From Clostridiaceae bacterium (GTDB taxonomy: Bacteria; Bacillota; Clostridia; Lachnospirales; Lachnospiraceae): a stretch of 64,000 nucleotides of DNA. Shown in pieces: positions 16,866-25,170 of this stretch. The position numbers and the translations under genes are program-made. The stretch is from positions 56,188 through 120,187 of the forward strand of contig QXXC01000009.1 of NCBI GenBank assembly GCA_009911305.1, written 5' to 3'. The notes under the pieces were generated by a model. It ran no database searches. It worked only from the letters and a program-made list of their open reading frames with translations, and had not been told where the DNA came from. Position 1 is the first letter of the stretch, and each line of letters opens with the position of its first letter.

Positions 16866-17855
16866 TCAGAGCACCAGCCCCAGCTCCTCGAGCTTTTTCC
16901 TGTATTCCCTCCCCGACGAAACTGTATAGATCCTCGTCGTCTCAATATTGCTGTGCCCCATGATATCCGCCAGCCGCACCACATCCTTCTGGGCGGCGTA
17001 AAACGTCCTGGCAAACAGATGGCGCAGATTGTGCGGGAAAATTTTGTCCCACGGGACGCCGGACTTCTCACAGAGCCGCTTCATCTCCCTCCACAGATTG
17101 CTCCGGTTCAGCCCTCTGCCCGTCCGGGTCCTGAAGACCTCGCCTGTCTTAATCTTTTTCCGTTTCATATAGGCAAGAAGACGGGCCTGCAGCTTTCTGC
17201 CGATCCATACGGTCCGATCCTTTCCCTTATTCAAAATCCGCAGCCTCCCGCCCCGGACCGCCTCGGCCGTGACAGCCTTCAGCTCGCTGATCCGCAGCCC
17301 CAGGCCGCACAGCGTCTGCAGCGCCAGGGAAAGCCGTTCCCTCCCGCACGTCCCGGCCGCCTTTACGAGACGGACATATTCCTCCCGCGAAAGCTCCCTT
17401 TCCTCCTCGCAGAACATCCTTCTCTGGATTTTGATGAATTTTACCCGGAGATCCCCCCATCCAAGAAACGAAAAAAAGCTGTTGAGCGCCGCCAGCATGG
17501 AATTCACGCTCCTGGGCCGGTAATGCTTAAGAAGCCTCTCCTTAAACCCCAGCACCTCCTCCCTGGATACCGGGCGCGGCCCTGAGCCCTCCAGCGTCTG
17601 CAGGCAGGACTCTGTCGAAGATCCCGCCCCCTCCCCCACCTCTGACAGATCCTCCGTCCCGGCCCGGTAATGTGCAAACAGCCGGATATCGTGCAGATAC
17701 TTGGAAATCGTCGCCGGCGCGCGCTCCTCCTGAATCAGATGCCTCCTGTAGCCCTCGATTTCTCTCTCCCCAAAGATCCGTTCCTGATTCCCGTCCATCC
17801 CTCCTGTGCATTTTCCTTCATCTGTCATCCTCCCCCTGTCCAGGATCCTGTCCAT
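16866..17855 (-). CDS. tyrosine recombinase, likely invertase of the adjacent promoter
   Basis: A 329-residue XerC/D-like recombinase. An N-terminal SAM-like core-binding domain (IEGYRRHLIQEERAPATIS onward) is followed by a catalytic domain with Arg188 (GLGLRISELK), a beta-hairpin Lys near 210, HNLRHL (His275, Arg278), GHSNIETTRIYT (His301) and Tyr310. The frame is open to 17972, but AAGGAGAAG fits best with the ATG at 17855 (nine bases spacing). Its neighbour is the pair of inverted sites, and no other recombinase is in the window, so I infer that it inverts 16455-16713. A promoter at 18668-18696 could drive it through the Rpn remnant. Confidence 0.9.
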   Translation of the reverse strand: MDRILDRGRMTDEGKCTGGMDGNQERIFGEREIEGYRRHLIQEERAPATISKYLHDIRLFAHYRAGTEDLSEVGEGAGSSTESCLQTLEGSGPRPVSREEVLGFKERLLKHYRPRSVNSMLAALNSFFSFLGWGDLRVKFIKIQRRMFCEEERELSREEYVRLVKAAGTCGRERLSLALQTLCGLGLRISELKAVTAEAVRGGRLRILNKGKDRTVWIGRKLQARLLAYMKRKKIKTGEVFRTRTGRGLNRSNLWREMKRLCEKSGVPWDKIFPHNLRHLFARTFYAAQKDVVRLADIMGHSNIETTRIYTVSSGREYRKKLEELGLVL

Positions 17856-17998
17856 ATCCATCTTCTCCTTCCTGCGCTCCGTATTCCATATGTCAAAAAA
17901 CAGGATCTCCCTGTTTCCGGAAATCCTGTTTTTAACAGCGCTTTTTGATTCTTCTCCATCACAATGCCTCATCTGTACCTTCCCGCAGGCTCCCTCTC

Positions 17999-18074
17999 AG
18001 AGCGCGTTTGAAAAAACATTCCTGCCATCTGCGCGCCCCGTTGCAGGAGAAAGCATGTTTCAAACACGTGCTAA
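17999..18074 (-). repeat. short internally deleted copy of the AGAGCGTGTTTGAAA MITE-like family
   Basis: Ends AGAGCGCGTTTGAAAAA and (right) TTTCAAACACGTGCT are imperfect inverted repeats. Read on the minus strand, the inside keeps TTGCTTTCT-like and GGGGCG-GCAGATGGC-GGAATG segments of the full copy at 55405-55568 but lacks the middle. The right end supplies the TGA stop of the Rpn remnant. Confidence 0.75.
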
Positions 18075-18660
18075 CCATTGTTTAATCAGAGAAACACTGA
18101 CATTCACTGCCTGCGCAATCATATCCTCATTCATCCCCATCTTTCCAAGGGCAACTGCCGTTTCCCTCGCCTGTTCCAGCCGTCCCTTTTCCAGGCCTTT
18201 TTCCAGGCCCTTTTCCAGGCCTTCTTTCAATATCGTCTTCGCCTCATATTCAAGAATTCGTCCACCCATTACAGCCTTCACTCCTTCCCTCACATTTTGA
18301 TAATCCTTCGCTAAATGTTCCAATACCTTACCCGACATTTCCAAAATAGTCACCCTTGTATAGGAACTGATTTTTCCTTCTCTCTGCAAGGTATCCAGCC
18401 GTTTCATGATCTCGCGGTACTCTTCCTGAAGTACATCCAGCTTTTCCTGATTCTCATCATATTCCTTCAGCCGTTTTTCATGCAAAAAGATATAAAACGG
18501 TATTAAAAACAACAGATTTTTTGCAAATATCTCCTAAATCCCGTAGTTCTGCGCTTTCATGACCGGAACTGTAAAGGCGGTCTGCCCGCCCGGAACCTTT
18601 ATCTCAATCCTCATCCCGGACAGGCGCGTGCCGCTCCCCGGAACATGCTTCAGCAGGCTC
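18060..18660 (-). pseudogene. remnant of Rpn-family (PD-(D/E)XK) recombination-promoting nuclease
   Basis: The frame reads SGMRIEIKVPGGQTAF, an in-frame TAG at about 18536, then EIFAKNLLFLIPFYIFLHEK and a tail with EGLEKGLEKGLEKGR and an HTH-like end (NEDMIAQAVNVSVSLIKQW). That is the conserved C-terminal part of Rpn/putative-transposase proteins; the nuclease core normally before it is missing. The intact open part begins only at a TTG (18512), giving 150 codons. The repeated LEKG heptads are usual in this family and prone to length change. The gene is dead as a nuclease, but a strong promoter upstream survives. Confidence 0.8.
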
Positions 18661-18667
18661 TGAGATC

Positions 18668-18696
18668 ATCTTATCATAGAAACAACGCCCGGTCAA
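18668..18696 (-). promoter_or_regulatory. strong SigA-type promoter upstream of Rpn remnant and recombinase
   Basis: On the minus strand TTGACC (18691-18696) is 17 bases from TAAGAT (18668-18673), with an extended -10 TGA just before it. The first intact downstream gene is the recombinase. Confidence 0.72.
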
Positions 18697-18781
18697 GAAA
18701 TCCGCTGTATCCGCGCCCCCGGATTTATGGTAAAATAACAGCGACAAATCAAAACAGACCGGATCAGGAGGATGAGCAGCC

Positions 18782-19513
18782 GTGAACAATGAATACGATA
18801 ATGAAAGATTTTTTGAAGAATACGCAAAAATGCCACGCAGCAGGGATGGTTTGAGCGCCGCCGGGGAATGGCATCAGCTTAAGCCCCTGTTCCCTTTGCT
18901 TCAGGGAAAAACCGTTCTCGATTTGGGGTGCGGCTATGGCTGGCACTGTTTCTTTGCAGCAGAACAGGGAGCCGTACGGGTATTGGGGCTTGACTTAAGC
19001 AGAAAAATGATTGAAGAGGCAGAAAAGCGGCACGCCGGACAACAAATCGAGTATCGCGTCTGTGGCATAGAGGAATATGAATACCCGGAAAACAGGTGGG
19101 ATTGCGTCGTTTCCAATCTGGCTCTGCACTATATTGAACATATTGAGAACGTTTTTCAAAAGGTACACAGAACACTGAAGCCGGGCGGTGTATTTCTTTT
19201 TAATATCGAACATCCGGTTTTTACCGCAGGGGTCGGACAGGACTGGATTTATACAGAAACCGGAAAGCCTCAATACTGGCCGGTTGATCATTATTTCATT
19301 CCGGGAGAGCGAAGCACACGCTTCTTGGGGTGCGATGTGGTAAAGCAGCACCACACGCTCACACAAATATTGATGGGGCTATTGAATAACGGCTTTGAAC
19401 TGGAAGCCGTCGAGGAGGCAGAGCCGCCCGCAGAAATGATGAGTCTTCCGGGGATGAAAGACGAATTGCGCCGTCCGATGATGCTGCTGGTAAAGGCGGC
19501 CGTCAGAAAATGA
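18782..19513 (+). CDS. class I SAM-dependent methyltransferase
   Basis: A 243-residue Rossmann methyltransferase. Motif I is TVLDLGCGYGWHCFFAAEQG, followed by the acidic LGLDLSRKMIEEA and WDCVVSNLALHYIEH motif IV; LKPGGVFLFNIEHP is the post-motif loop. The start is GTG at 18782, ten bases after AGGAGG; the nearby ATG is out of frame. The substrate is not visible. It is a single gene reading right, divergent from the recombinase. Confidence 0.88.
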   Translation: MNNEYDNERFFEEYAKMPRSRDGLSAAGEWHQLKPLFPLLQGKTVLDLGCGYGWHCFFAAEQGAVRVLGLDLSRKMIEEAEKRHAGQQIEYRVCGIEEYEYPENRWDCVVSNLALHYIEHIENVFQKVHRTLKPGGVFLFNIEHPVFTAGVGQDWIYTETGKPQYWPVDHYFIPGERSTRFLGCDVVKQHHTLTQILMGLLNNGFELEAVEEAEPPAEMMSLPGMKDELRRPMMLLVKAAVRK

Positions 19514-19557
19514 CTGATACCGGCACAGGCCCGGACGATGTAAGCGGCCTTGACAGG

Positions 19558-19582
19558 CCGGGATCCTGAAAACAGATCCCGG
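19558..19582 (+). terminator. hairpin after the methyltransferase gene
   Basis: CCGGGATC and GATCCCGG form an 8-bp stem with a 9-base loop, followed by CTCTGTCTCTT rather than a clean T run. A second hairpin (GCGCTG...CAGCGC) follows at about 19595-19617. Termination is plausible in either direction. Confidence 0.45.
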
Positions 19583-19639
19583 CTCTGTCTCTTGGCGCTG
19601 AAACAGATTCCAGCGCTCAGGAGTGTCTGAAACATGTTC

Positions 19640-19665
19640 TAAAGCGTGTTTCAAACACGCTCTAA
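19640..19665 (-). repeat. minimal palindromic copy of the AGAGCGTGTTTGAAA repeat
   Basis: AGCGTGTTT and AAACACGCT flank one base; TTAGAGCG on the minus strand overlaps and supplies the TAG stop codon of the MgtC-like gene. Likely a solo end-pair of the MITE-like family. Confidence 0.7.
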
Positions 19666-20342
19666 ATCGCATCCACAAATAAAACCCCTTCCAGCCGCTC
19701 CAGCTCTTTTAAATATTCCTCCTTCTTCAGGCGCGCCGGAATCCGGACTGTGATCAGGATCGTGACGGACTGTCCCTCTGCCCTGGATTTCTCCACATCG
19801 TACATATCCACCGTGCACCCGTCCGAGCGCAGTTTATGTAAAAGCATGGCCGCAGTCCGTTTCCGATCCGATTCAATGTAGAGCGTCACGTATCTCGACC
19901 ACTGATAGAAGCGCTTTTCTATCACAGGAAGGAGGTGGAGCACGGCGAGCAGGATTCCTGTGATGAGCAGCGCCCCGTCGGCAAAGCCGATGCCCACTGC
20001 AAGCCCGATACAGGCGCAGGTCCATATACTGGCCGCAGAGGTCAGGCCCTTGATCTGGTGTCCGGACACAATGATGGAGCCCGCCCCCAGAAAGCCGATG
20101 CCGCTGATCACCTGGGCCGCCATCCTCGACAGATTCACCGACCCCGGAAAGGTGAGGTACATATACTGGGACGTCAGCATCACGGTCGCCGCCCCCAGGC
20201 ATACGGCTGCATCCATTCTCGCGCCCCCGCCCCGCTTTTTTGCGCCACGGTCGATTCCGATCACAGAGCCCAGCGCCAGGGCCAGCACGATCCGCAATAT
20301 CACATTTTTAAGCGTCCATTCTGATAATGACAGAAAAAACAT
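19662..20342 (-). CDS. MgtC/SapB-family membrane protein
   Basis: A 226-residue protein with an N-terminal membrane domain of about four to five helices. Family motifs are ALGSVIGIDRGAKKRGGGARM, QVISGIGFLGAGSII and GLTSAASIWTCACIGLAVG. A C-terminal soluble domain (about 150-226) resembles the ACT-like tail of MgtC proteins. The ATG at 20342 follows GGGAGGGAGAGG; the longer frame lies inside the cyclo-ligase 3' end. Role in magnesium or stress homeostasis is inferred from family only. Confidence 0.88.
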   Translation of the reverse strand: MFFLSLSEWTLKNVILRIVLALALGSVIGIDRGAKKRGGGARMDAAVCLGAATVMLTSQYMYLTFPGSVNLSRMAAQVISGIGFLGAGSIIVSGHQIKGLTSAASIWTCACIGLAVGIGFADGALLITGILLAVLHLLPVIEKRFYQWSRYVTLYIESDRKRTAAMLLHKLRSDGCTVDMYDVEKSRAEGQSVTILITVRIPARLKKEEYLKELERLEGVLFVDAI

Positions 20343-20377
20343 CCTCTCCCTCCTCCCTGCGCAGACACCGCTGCCGT

Positions 20378-20977
20378 TCACTCCCCCGGACGGCTGCCCC
20401 AAATCCATCTGTCCGGCGCTGCCACTGCGTCCATCCGCCTGTCATGCGGACCGGTCTCCATGGCCTCCACCACCTGAAAGCCGTAGCATATGCCGATCCG
20501 CTTATGGAACGGCTCGCTCTCAAAAAAACGGTCATAAAATCCGCCTCCGTAGCCCAGACGGCAAAGCTCCTCCGAAAAAGCCAGTCCCGGCGTCAGAACC
20601 GGGGCGGACGGATCCCCTGCCGGCTCGCTCCCCGGCGGCGGCTCCGGGATATGAAACCGCCCCATGACCAGCTCCGCGCGCGAGCGGATACAGTAAAAAC
20701 GTATGCGCTTCTCCTGCCCCTGTATCTCTGTGCGGGGAAGGGCGACCCGCACGCCCTCTGATAAATACCAGTCAATCAAAGCCCCGGTTCCCGCCTCGCC
20801 CCGCACGCCTGCGTAGCAGTATACGGTTCCCGCCCCGTGCAGGCCAGCCGCCCGGATGCGCTCAAACAGAGCCGCATCCCATTCCCGCTTCTCCTGCTCT
20901 GACAGGCCGCTCCGCCTGCTGAGAATCCATTTGCGAAGCTCCTCCTTCGAGCGCGCCCACACCTTTGTTCCCATCAT
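20378..20977 (-). CDS. 5-formyltetrahydrofolate cyclo-ligase
   Basis: A 199-residue enzyme converting 5-formyl-THF to 5,10-methenyl-THF with ATP. Signature segments are LRKWILSRRSGLS at the N-terminus, FYCIRS, MGRFHIPEP and the C-terminal substrate/ATP loop LTPGLAFSEELCRLGYGGGFYDRF. The double ATG at 20977/20974 follows GGGAGGAG; an upstream TTG-start extension has no ribosome site. Its gene precedes the MgtC-like gene by 35 bases. Confidence 0.93.
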   Translation of the reverse strand: MMGTKVWARSKEELRKWILSRRSGLSEQEKREWDAALFERIRAAGLHGAGTVYCYAGVRGEAGTGALIDWYLSEGVRVALPRTEIQGQEKRIRFYCIRSRAELVMGRFHIPEPPPGSEPAGDPSAPVLTPGLAFSEELCRLGYGGGFYDRFFESEPFHKRIGICYGFQVVEAMETGPHDRRMDAVAAPDRWIWGSRPGE

Positions 20978-21055
20978 CCGCTCCTCCCGCTCCTTCAGGA
21001 TGTATGTCCGCAAGCCCGCCCCGCAGGCCTTTGCCGGTGAACCTTGGGACGTACA

Positions 21056-21283
21056 TTAAGGAGCGCCGGCTTTTCCATATTTCTCCCCCAGATCCGTGAC
21101 GCTCCCGTCCTTCTCCTGAATGGATATATTGTTCAGAGTTCCCCGCAGGCTCGCGCGGATCGCCTGGATATAGTCCTTCCTGAGCCTTTCCTGCTCCTGT
21201 TTCTCCTCCGGCGTAAGTCCCTCCGGCGACTTGCTCTTATGATAAAGCGCATTGATCCGATCGATCTGATCATTGGTTATCAT
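21056..21283 (-). CDS. DUF896-family small protein (YnzC-like)
   Basis: 75 residues. ITNDQIDRINALYHKSK-GLTPEEKQEQERLRKDYI is the unmistakable helical-hairpin N-terminus of DUF896; the rest contains SLRGTLNNI. The family is common in Firmicutes and its role is unknown to me beyond a link to the SOS or RNA-related contexts in some species, which is not shown here. ATG at 21283 follows AGAAGGGAGAAG. Confidence 0.88.
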   Translation of the reverse strand: MITNDQIDRINALYHKSKSPEGLTPEEKQEQERLRKDYIQAIRASLRGTLNNISIQEKDGSVTDLGEKYGKAGAP

Positions 21284-21400
21284 GTTCTTCTCCCTTCTGC
21301 AAAACAAGCGGTCAGCCGTCACGGCGCGCACCCCTGCCGGGCCGTATACCGCGGCACGCCGCCCGATACGCTGAAAAACTAAAAACGCGGTTTTGCGCCG

Positions 21401-23014
21401 CTACGCATAGGCCGGGTAATACCTGGATGCGAGCGCCTCCGCCGCCCGCATCCCGTCCATGGCGGCGGACATGATGCCTCCTGCATATCCGGCCCCCTCG
21501 CCGCAGGGGTACAGGCCGCTGATTTTGCTCTCCATCCCGCGGTCGCGCAGGATGCGCAGCGGCGAGGAGGTGCGGCTCTCCACTCCCGCCAGGATCGCGT
21601 CCTCCCGGTCAAAGCCCTGTATCACGCTCCCAAAATAATCCACGGCCTCAATAAGCGCCCCGCTTATCTCCTCCGGAAGCGTCTCCCTTAGGTTTCCAAA
21701 GGAAAAGCCGCCCAGAATCGCCGGCTTGACATCCCCAAACGCCCCGGATACGCGGCCTGTCCGGAAATCGCCGTAAAGCTGGACCGGGATCTTCCCCGCG
21801 CCGCACCGGAAAGCCGCTTCCTCCAGCCGCTGCTGGAAACGCACGCCCCCCAGCGCAGTCTGATCCGGAAAGTCCTTCGGCGTCACGGTTACAATCAGGG
21901 CGCTGTTCGCATTCTCCCCGGCCCGATCATGGTTGCTCATGCCATTCACCGCCACGCGGCCCGGCTCCGAGGAGGCGTTTACCACAAAGCCCCCGGGGCA
22001 CATACAGAAGGAATACACGCCGCGCCCGGACAGCACGGTCCTCGTCAGCTTATAGCTCGCGGCCCCCAGCCCGTCCACGGCCTCCCGGCCGTACTGCGAG
22101 AGGTTGATCTGGCTCTGGGGGTGCTGGATGCGCAGCCCCACGGCAAACGCCTTTGGCTGCATATCCAGATCCTTTCCGGCCAGCATGGCAAATGTATCGC
22201 GCGCGCTGTGGCCAATCGCCAGGATCAGCGCGTCGGTCCGGATGCGCTCGCATTCGGCCGCCCCGCGCGCGCGGATCTCCACGGACACAAGACGCCCGGC
22301 CTCCTCGTGGATGTCCTCCAGCCTGGAGCCGAAGCGGATCTCCCCGCCCAGGCGCAGGATCTCCTCCCGGATCTGCTTCACCGCCCCGCGCAGCACGTCT
22401 GTACCCACATGCGGCCTGCTCATATAGAGAATCGCCGGATCCGCGCCGGCCCAGGCCAGAGTCTCCAGTATCTTGCGGTTCCTGCCGCCCGGATCCCTGA
22501 CCAGCGTATTCAGCTTCCCGTCCGAAAAGGTCCCCGCGCCGCCCTCTCCGAACTGCACATTCGACTCCGGCGCCAGAGGCCCGCCTTCCCAAAACGCGCG
22601 CACCCGCTTTGTTCTCTCATCCACATCCTCGCCGCGCTCCAGAATCAGCGGACCGTACCCGGCCCGCGCCAGCATCAGGCCGCAGAACATCCCCGCCGGC
22701 CCAAAGCCCGCGATCACCGGCCGGTGATGAAGCGCCTCCTTCCCCCGCTCCGGGAAATGGTACTCTGTCTCCTTATGAATCATGACATTCATGTTCCGGG
22801 CCCGTTTTATAATCTCCGTCTCCCTGCCGGTCACAACCGCATCCACTGTATAGATGTAATACAGATCCGGCTTTTTGCGCGCATCCAGAGACTGGCGCAC
22901 CGGCGTCAGGGAAACGATGCAGCTTAACGGCACTCTCATCATCTTCGCCGCTTTTTTCCGAAATTCCGCTTCCGTATGCCCAACCGGAAGCTTAAGCTGA
23001 TTAATCCGTATCAT
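21401..23014 (-). CDS. FAD-dependent dehydrogenase (YtfP/uncharacterised FAD-oxidoreductase family)
   Basis: A 537-residue flavoprotein. An N-terminal ~90-residue domain (KMMRVPLSCIVSL... RQSLDARKKPD) is followed by a Rossmann FAD site, VIAGFGPAGMFCGLMLARAG, then NVQFGEGGAGTFSDGKLNT, ILAIGHSARDTF and the C-terminal YPCGEGAGYAGGIMSAAMDGM. All are typical of this conserved Firmicutes family, whose substrate is not established. Single gene with repeats on its upstream side. Confidence 0.88.
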   Translation of the reverse strand: MIRINQLKLPVGHTEAEFRKKAAKMMRVPLSCIVSLTPVRQSLDARKKPDLYYIYTVDAVVTGRETEIIKRARNMNVMIHKETEYHFPERGKEALHHRPVIAGFGPAGMFCGLMLARAGYGPLILERGEDVDERTKRVRAFWEGGPLAPESNVQFGEGGAGTFSDGKLNTLVRDPGGRNRKILETLAWAGADPAILYMSRPHVGTDVLRGAVKQIREEILRLGGEIRFGSRLEDIHEEAGRLVSVEIRARGAAECERIRTDALILAIGHSARDTFAMLAGKDLDMQPKAFAVGLRIQHPQSQINLSQYGREAVDGLGAASYKLTRTVLSGRGVYSFCMCPGGFVVNASSEPGRVAVNGMSNHDRAGENANSALIVTVTPKDFPDQTALGGVRFQQRLEEAAFRCGAGKIPVQLYGDFRTGRVSGAFGDVKPAILGGFSFGNLRETLPEEISGALIEAVDYFGSVIQGFDREDAILAGVESRTSSPLRILRDRGMESKISGLYPCGEGAGYAGGIMSAAMDGMRAAEALASRYYPAYA

Positions 23015-23031
23015 ACTCCACTCTTTCTGTC

Positions 23032-23124
23032 AGAGCGTGTCTGAAACATGCGTTCCGTAAATCCGGGCCGAAAACCGCCGGGCGGAGTCTTTCAGACAGC
23101 GCAAGGATGGTTCAGACACGCTCT
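23032..23124. repeat. 93-bp palindromic element, AGAGCGTGTCTGAA variant of the MITE-like family
   Basis: Perfect 14-bp terminal inverted repeats AGAGCGTGTCTGAA / TTCAGACACGCTCT. Inside are GCCGAAAACCGCCGGGCGG and a CTTTCAGACAG segment that can extend the stem. The arms differ from the 55405 copy by TCTGAA for TTTGAA, so there are two subfamilies. Confidence 0.8.
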
Positions 23125-23300
23125 CAATGTAGGTTTATAGAAAAATCCGGGAATATCCCCGTTCAGATATCTTCCCCAAATGAATACCGTTCCATGGTCT
23201 CCTGCCCAAACCAATACGCCATGACCAGCTCCTTCGCCGGATCCACCATCCAATGCTCCCTGACTCCGGCGGTACGGTATTTAAAATGCTATGTAAAATC
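23124..23300 (-). pseudogene. C-terminal remnant of a Uma2-family endonuclease gene
   Basis: On the minus strand a frame reads HFKYRTAGVREHWMVDP, AKELVMAYWFGQETMERYSFGED, a TGA, then TGIFPDFSINLH. This matches the conserved end of Uma2 (DUF820) proteins (YR-AGVREYWIVDP ... GIFPDL). One in-frame TGA (about 23167) and a TAG upstream interrupt it, and the N-terminal two thirds are gone. Its last stop codon lies in the arm of the palindromic repeat. Confidence 0.7.
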
Positions 23301-23356
23301 GTCTCTCGGTTTACTGCCGGGTGAAACCCGGCGGACAGTCCCCCCTGCAGCTTCCT

Positions 23357-24589
23357 TCACACACCCGCATGCATCCCGGCAACCGCCCCGCTGCTCCAGG
23401 CAAACTGCAGGTTATACCCCCCGCAGATCCCGTCTACATCCAGCAGCTCGCCTGCCAGATACAGCCCCCTTCTCTTTTGGGATTCCATGGTTCGCGGTGA
23501 AACCTCCCGCACATCCACGCCCCCGCAGCATACCTGCGCATGCTCAAAGGAATTCACGGCCGCGATTTCCGTCTCAAACGCCCGGATGACCCTTTCCAGG
23601 GCTCTGAATTCCCGCTTTGACAGCGAGGCGGCCGGCCGTTCCCCCCTGATGCCCGCATATTTTAAAAAGAACCTGGAAAGCTTATCCGGCAGCCATCCTG
23701 TAAAAAACTCCTCCATGGCCCCCTCCGGACGGCGCGCCGCGCGCTCACACAGCATATCCCGGACGCGTTTTTCCGGCATGCCCGGAAAAAAGTCAATCCG
23801 CGCCGTGACCGGTTTCTTTTCATCCAGCGCCCGCGCCGCAAAGCGGCTGACCTGAAAGACCGGGATCCCGGAAATCCCGTAATCCGTAAGCTGCAGTTCC
23901 CCCTGATCGTCAGCGAGCCGCTCTCCTCCACTCCAGAGGGAAACCTCTGCCTCAATGCGTATCCCTGCTATCTGCCTGTAAAAATTCTCCCGGCAGCGAA
24001 GCTGGACCAGGGCCGGCAGCGGTTTTATGATCGTATGCCCCAGGCTTTCTGCCAGGTCATATCCGCTCCCGTCCGACCCTGTCGCCGGAGCCGCCTTCGA
24101 CCCGCATGCCAGAATCACCGCATCGCCTTCAAACGTCCCGGAATCGGTCAAAACCGCAAAATGCCCCGCCGCCGCGTCTCCGAATGTCCGCACTCCGCGG
24201 ACATGACAGTTTGTCTCCATCCGGACCCCGCTGTCCCTTATCCCGCGCCGCAGCACCTCCGCGACTGAGGACGCCTGTCCGGACCGGGGATAGAGGTACC
24301 CGTCCCTGTCCCGGATCACAATCCCCAGGCCCTCAAAGAAGTCCAGCGTGCGTTTCAGCGGAAATCCCTGTATCACCTCCATCGGAAAGCCGGGATCCCC
24401 GCTCCGGTAGCAGCGATCGTCCAGCCTCCGGTTAGACAGATTGCATTTTCCGTTCCCGGTGGACAACAGCTTCTTCCCCGGCCGGTCCCTGTGCTCCAAA
24501 AGCGTCGTCTCAGCGCCGGCCCGCGCCGCAAAGATTGCCGCCGTCATCCCCGACGCGCCGGCCCCGATCACCACCACCCGTTTTTTCAT
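23357..24589 (-). CDS. HI0933/BaiN-like FAD-dependent oxidoreductase
   Basis: A 410-residue flavoprotein. VVVIGAGASGMTAAIFAARAG binds FAD, RPGKKLLSTGNGKCNLSN is the family fingerprint, and the C-terminus has LYLAGELLDVDGICGGYNLQFAWSSG. BaiN in related Clostridia takes part in bile-acid 7-dehydroxylation, but most members have no known substrate, and no other bai gene is visible here. It ends the run of genes read toward the Uma2 remnant. Confidence 0.88.
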   Translation of the reverse strand: MKKRVVVIGAGASGMTAAIFAARAGAETTLLEHRDRPGKKLLSTGNGKCNLSNRRLDDRCYRSGDPGFPMEVIQGFPLKRTLDFFEGLGIVIRDRDGYLYPRSGQASSVAEVLRRGIRDSGVRMETNCHVRGVRTFGDAAAGHFAVLTDSGTFEGDAVILACGSKAAPATGSDGSGYDLAESLGHTIIKPLPALVQLRCRENFYRQIAGIRIEAEVSLWSGGERLADDQGELQLTDYGISGIPVFQVSRFAARALDEKKPVTARIDFFPGMPEKRVRDMLCERAARRPEGAMEEFFTGWLPDKLSRFFLKYAGIRGERPAASLSKREFRALERVIRAFETEIAAVNSFEHAQVCCGGVDVREVSPRTMESQKRRGLYLAGELLDVDGICGGYNLQFAWSSGAVAGMHAGV

Positions 24590-24686
24590 CCTCTGTTACT
24601 CCTCCCGGAACCGTCCGGACAGCCCGGACAGTTCCCTCTTTATATTTCCGCACGCCGGCGCTCCGGAGCCTTCTCTGGAGCAATTT

Positions 24687-25067
24687 TCAGCTCGTATACG
24701 ATTCCAGATAATTCAGAACCTCCATCATGCTCGGAAACCAGATGCCTTCCATCAGCTTTTCCTGCTCTTCCACCGGAAACTCTGACAGCGGCATATGCGT
24801 ATCCAGGCATACATTACTTCTCTCATCGACAAACACCAGAAGAAAGCCGTCCTCCGCCGCCAGGCAGTACATTCCCTCTTCCTCCCGCTTCTCCACCTGC
24901 TCCTGATTGATAACCGCGTTGTCCTCCGGCACAAATTCCGTCTCCAGAATCTCGCTGGGCACCGGGCTCGCCTGCTTTGGCTGATACCAGCAGATATACG
25001 CTCCCGTGAGGGCCGAGGCCGTCAGAAGCACCGCCAGAATAAAAAAGCAGATATAATACTTTTTCAT
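24687..25067 (-). CDS. BofC C-terminal-domain-like membrane-anchored protein
   Basis: 126 residues: a hydrophobic N-terminal anchor (about 4-26) and an extracytoplasmic domain with YCLAAEDGFLLVFVDERSNVCLDT and ...GIWFPSMMEVLNYLESYTS. The pattern of two short strands and 'LNYLESY' end resembles the C-terminal domain of BofC, a forespore-side regulator of sigma-K processing. Its small size means only one domain. The function is inferred from resemblance. Confidence 0.55.
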   Translation of the reverse strand: MKKYYICFFILAVLLTASALTGAYICWYQPKQASPVPSEILETEFVPEDNAVINQEQVEKREEEGMYCLAAEDGFLLVFVDERSNVCLDTHMPLSEFPVEEQEKLMEGIWFPSMMEVLNYLESYTS

Positions 25068-25170
25068 GGAATTACCTCCTGAGCATAGTATCTGCTTTTT
25101 TTCCAGATTTTAAACAGGGAACCGCTTCTCAGGAACGGCCTGCTGAAGATTGCGTTCCGGACCCATTCCC

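Noticed and set aside
21929..22927. 332-codon frame on the plus strand
   Set aside because: Antisense shadow of the FAD-dependent dehydrogenase in G+C-rich DNA; the minus-strand frame carries all family motifs.
23357..24589. Evidence for a bile-acid dehydroxylation (bai) locus
   Set aside because: Only a BaiN-like flavoprotein is present; this family is widespread and no other bai gene is nearby.
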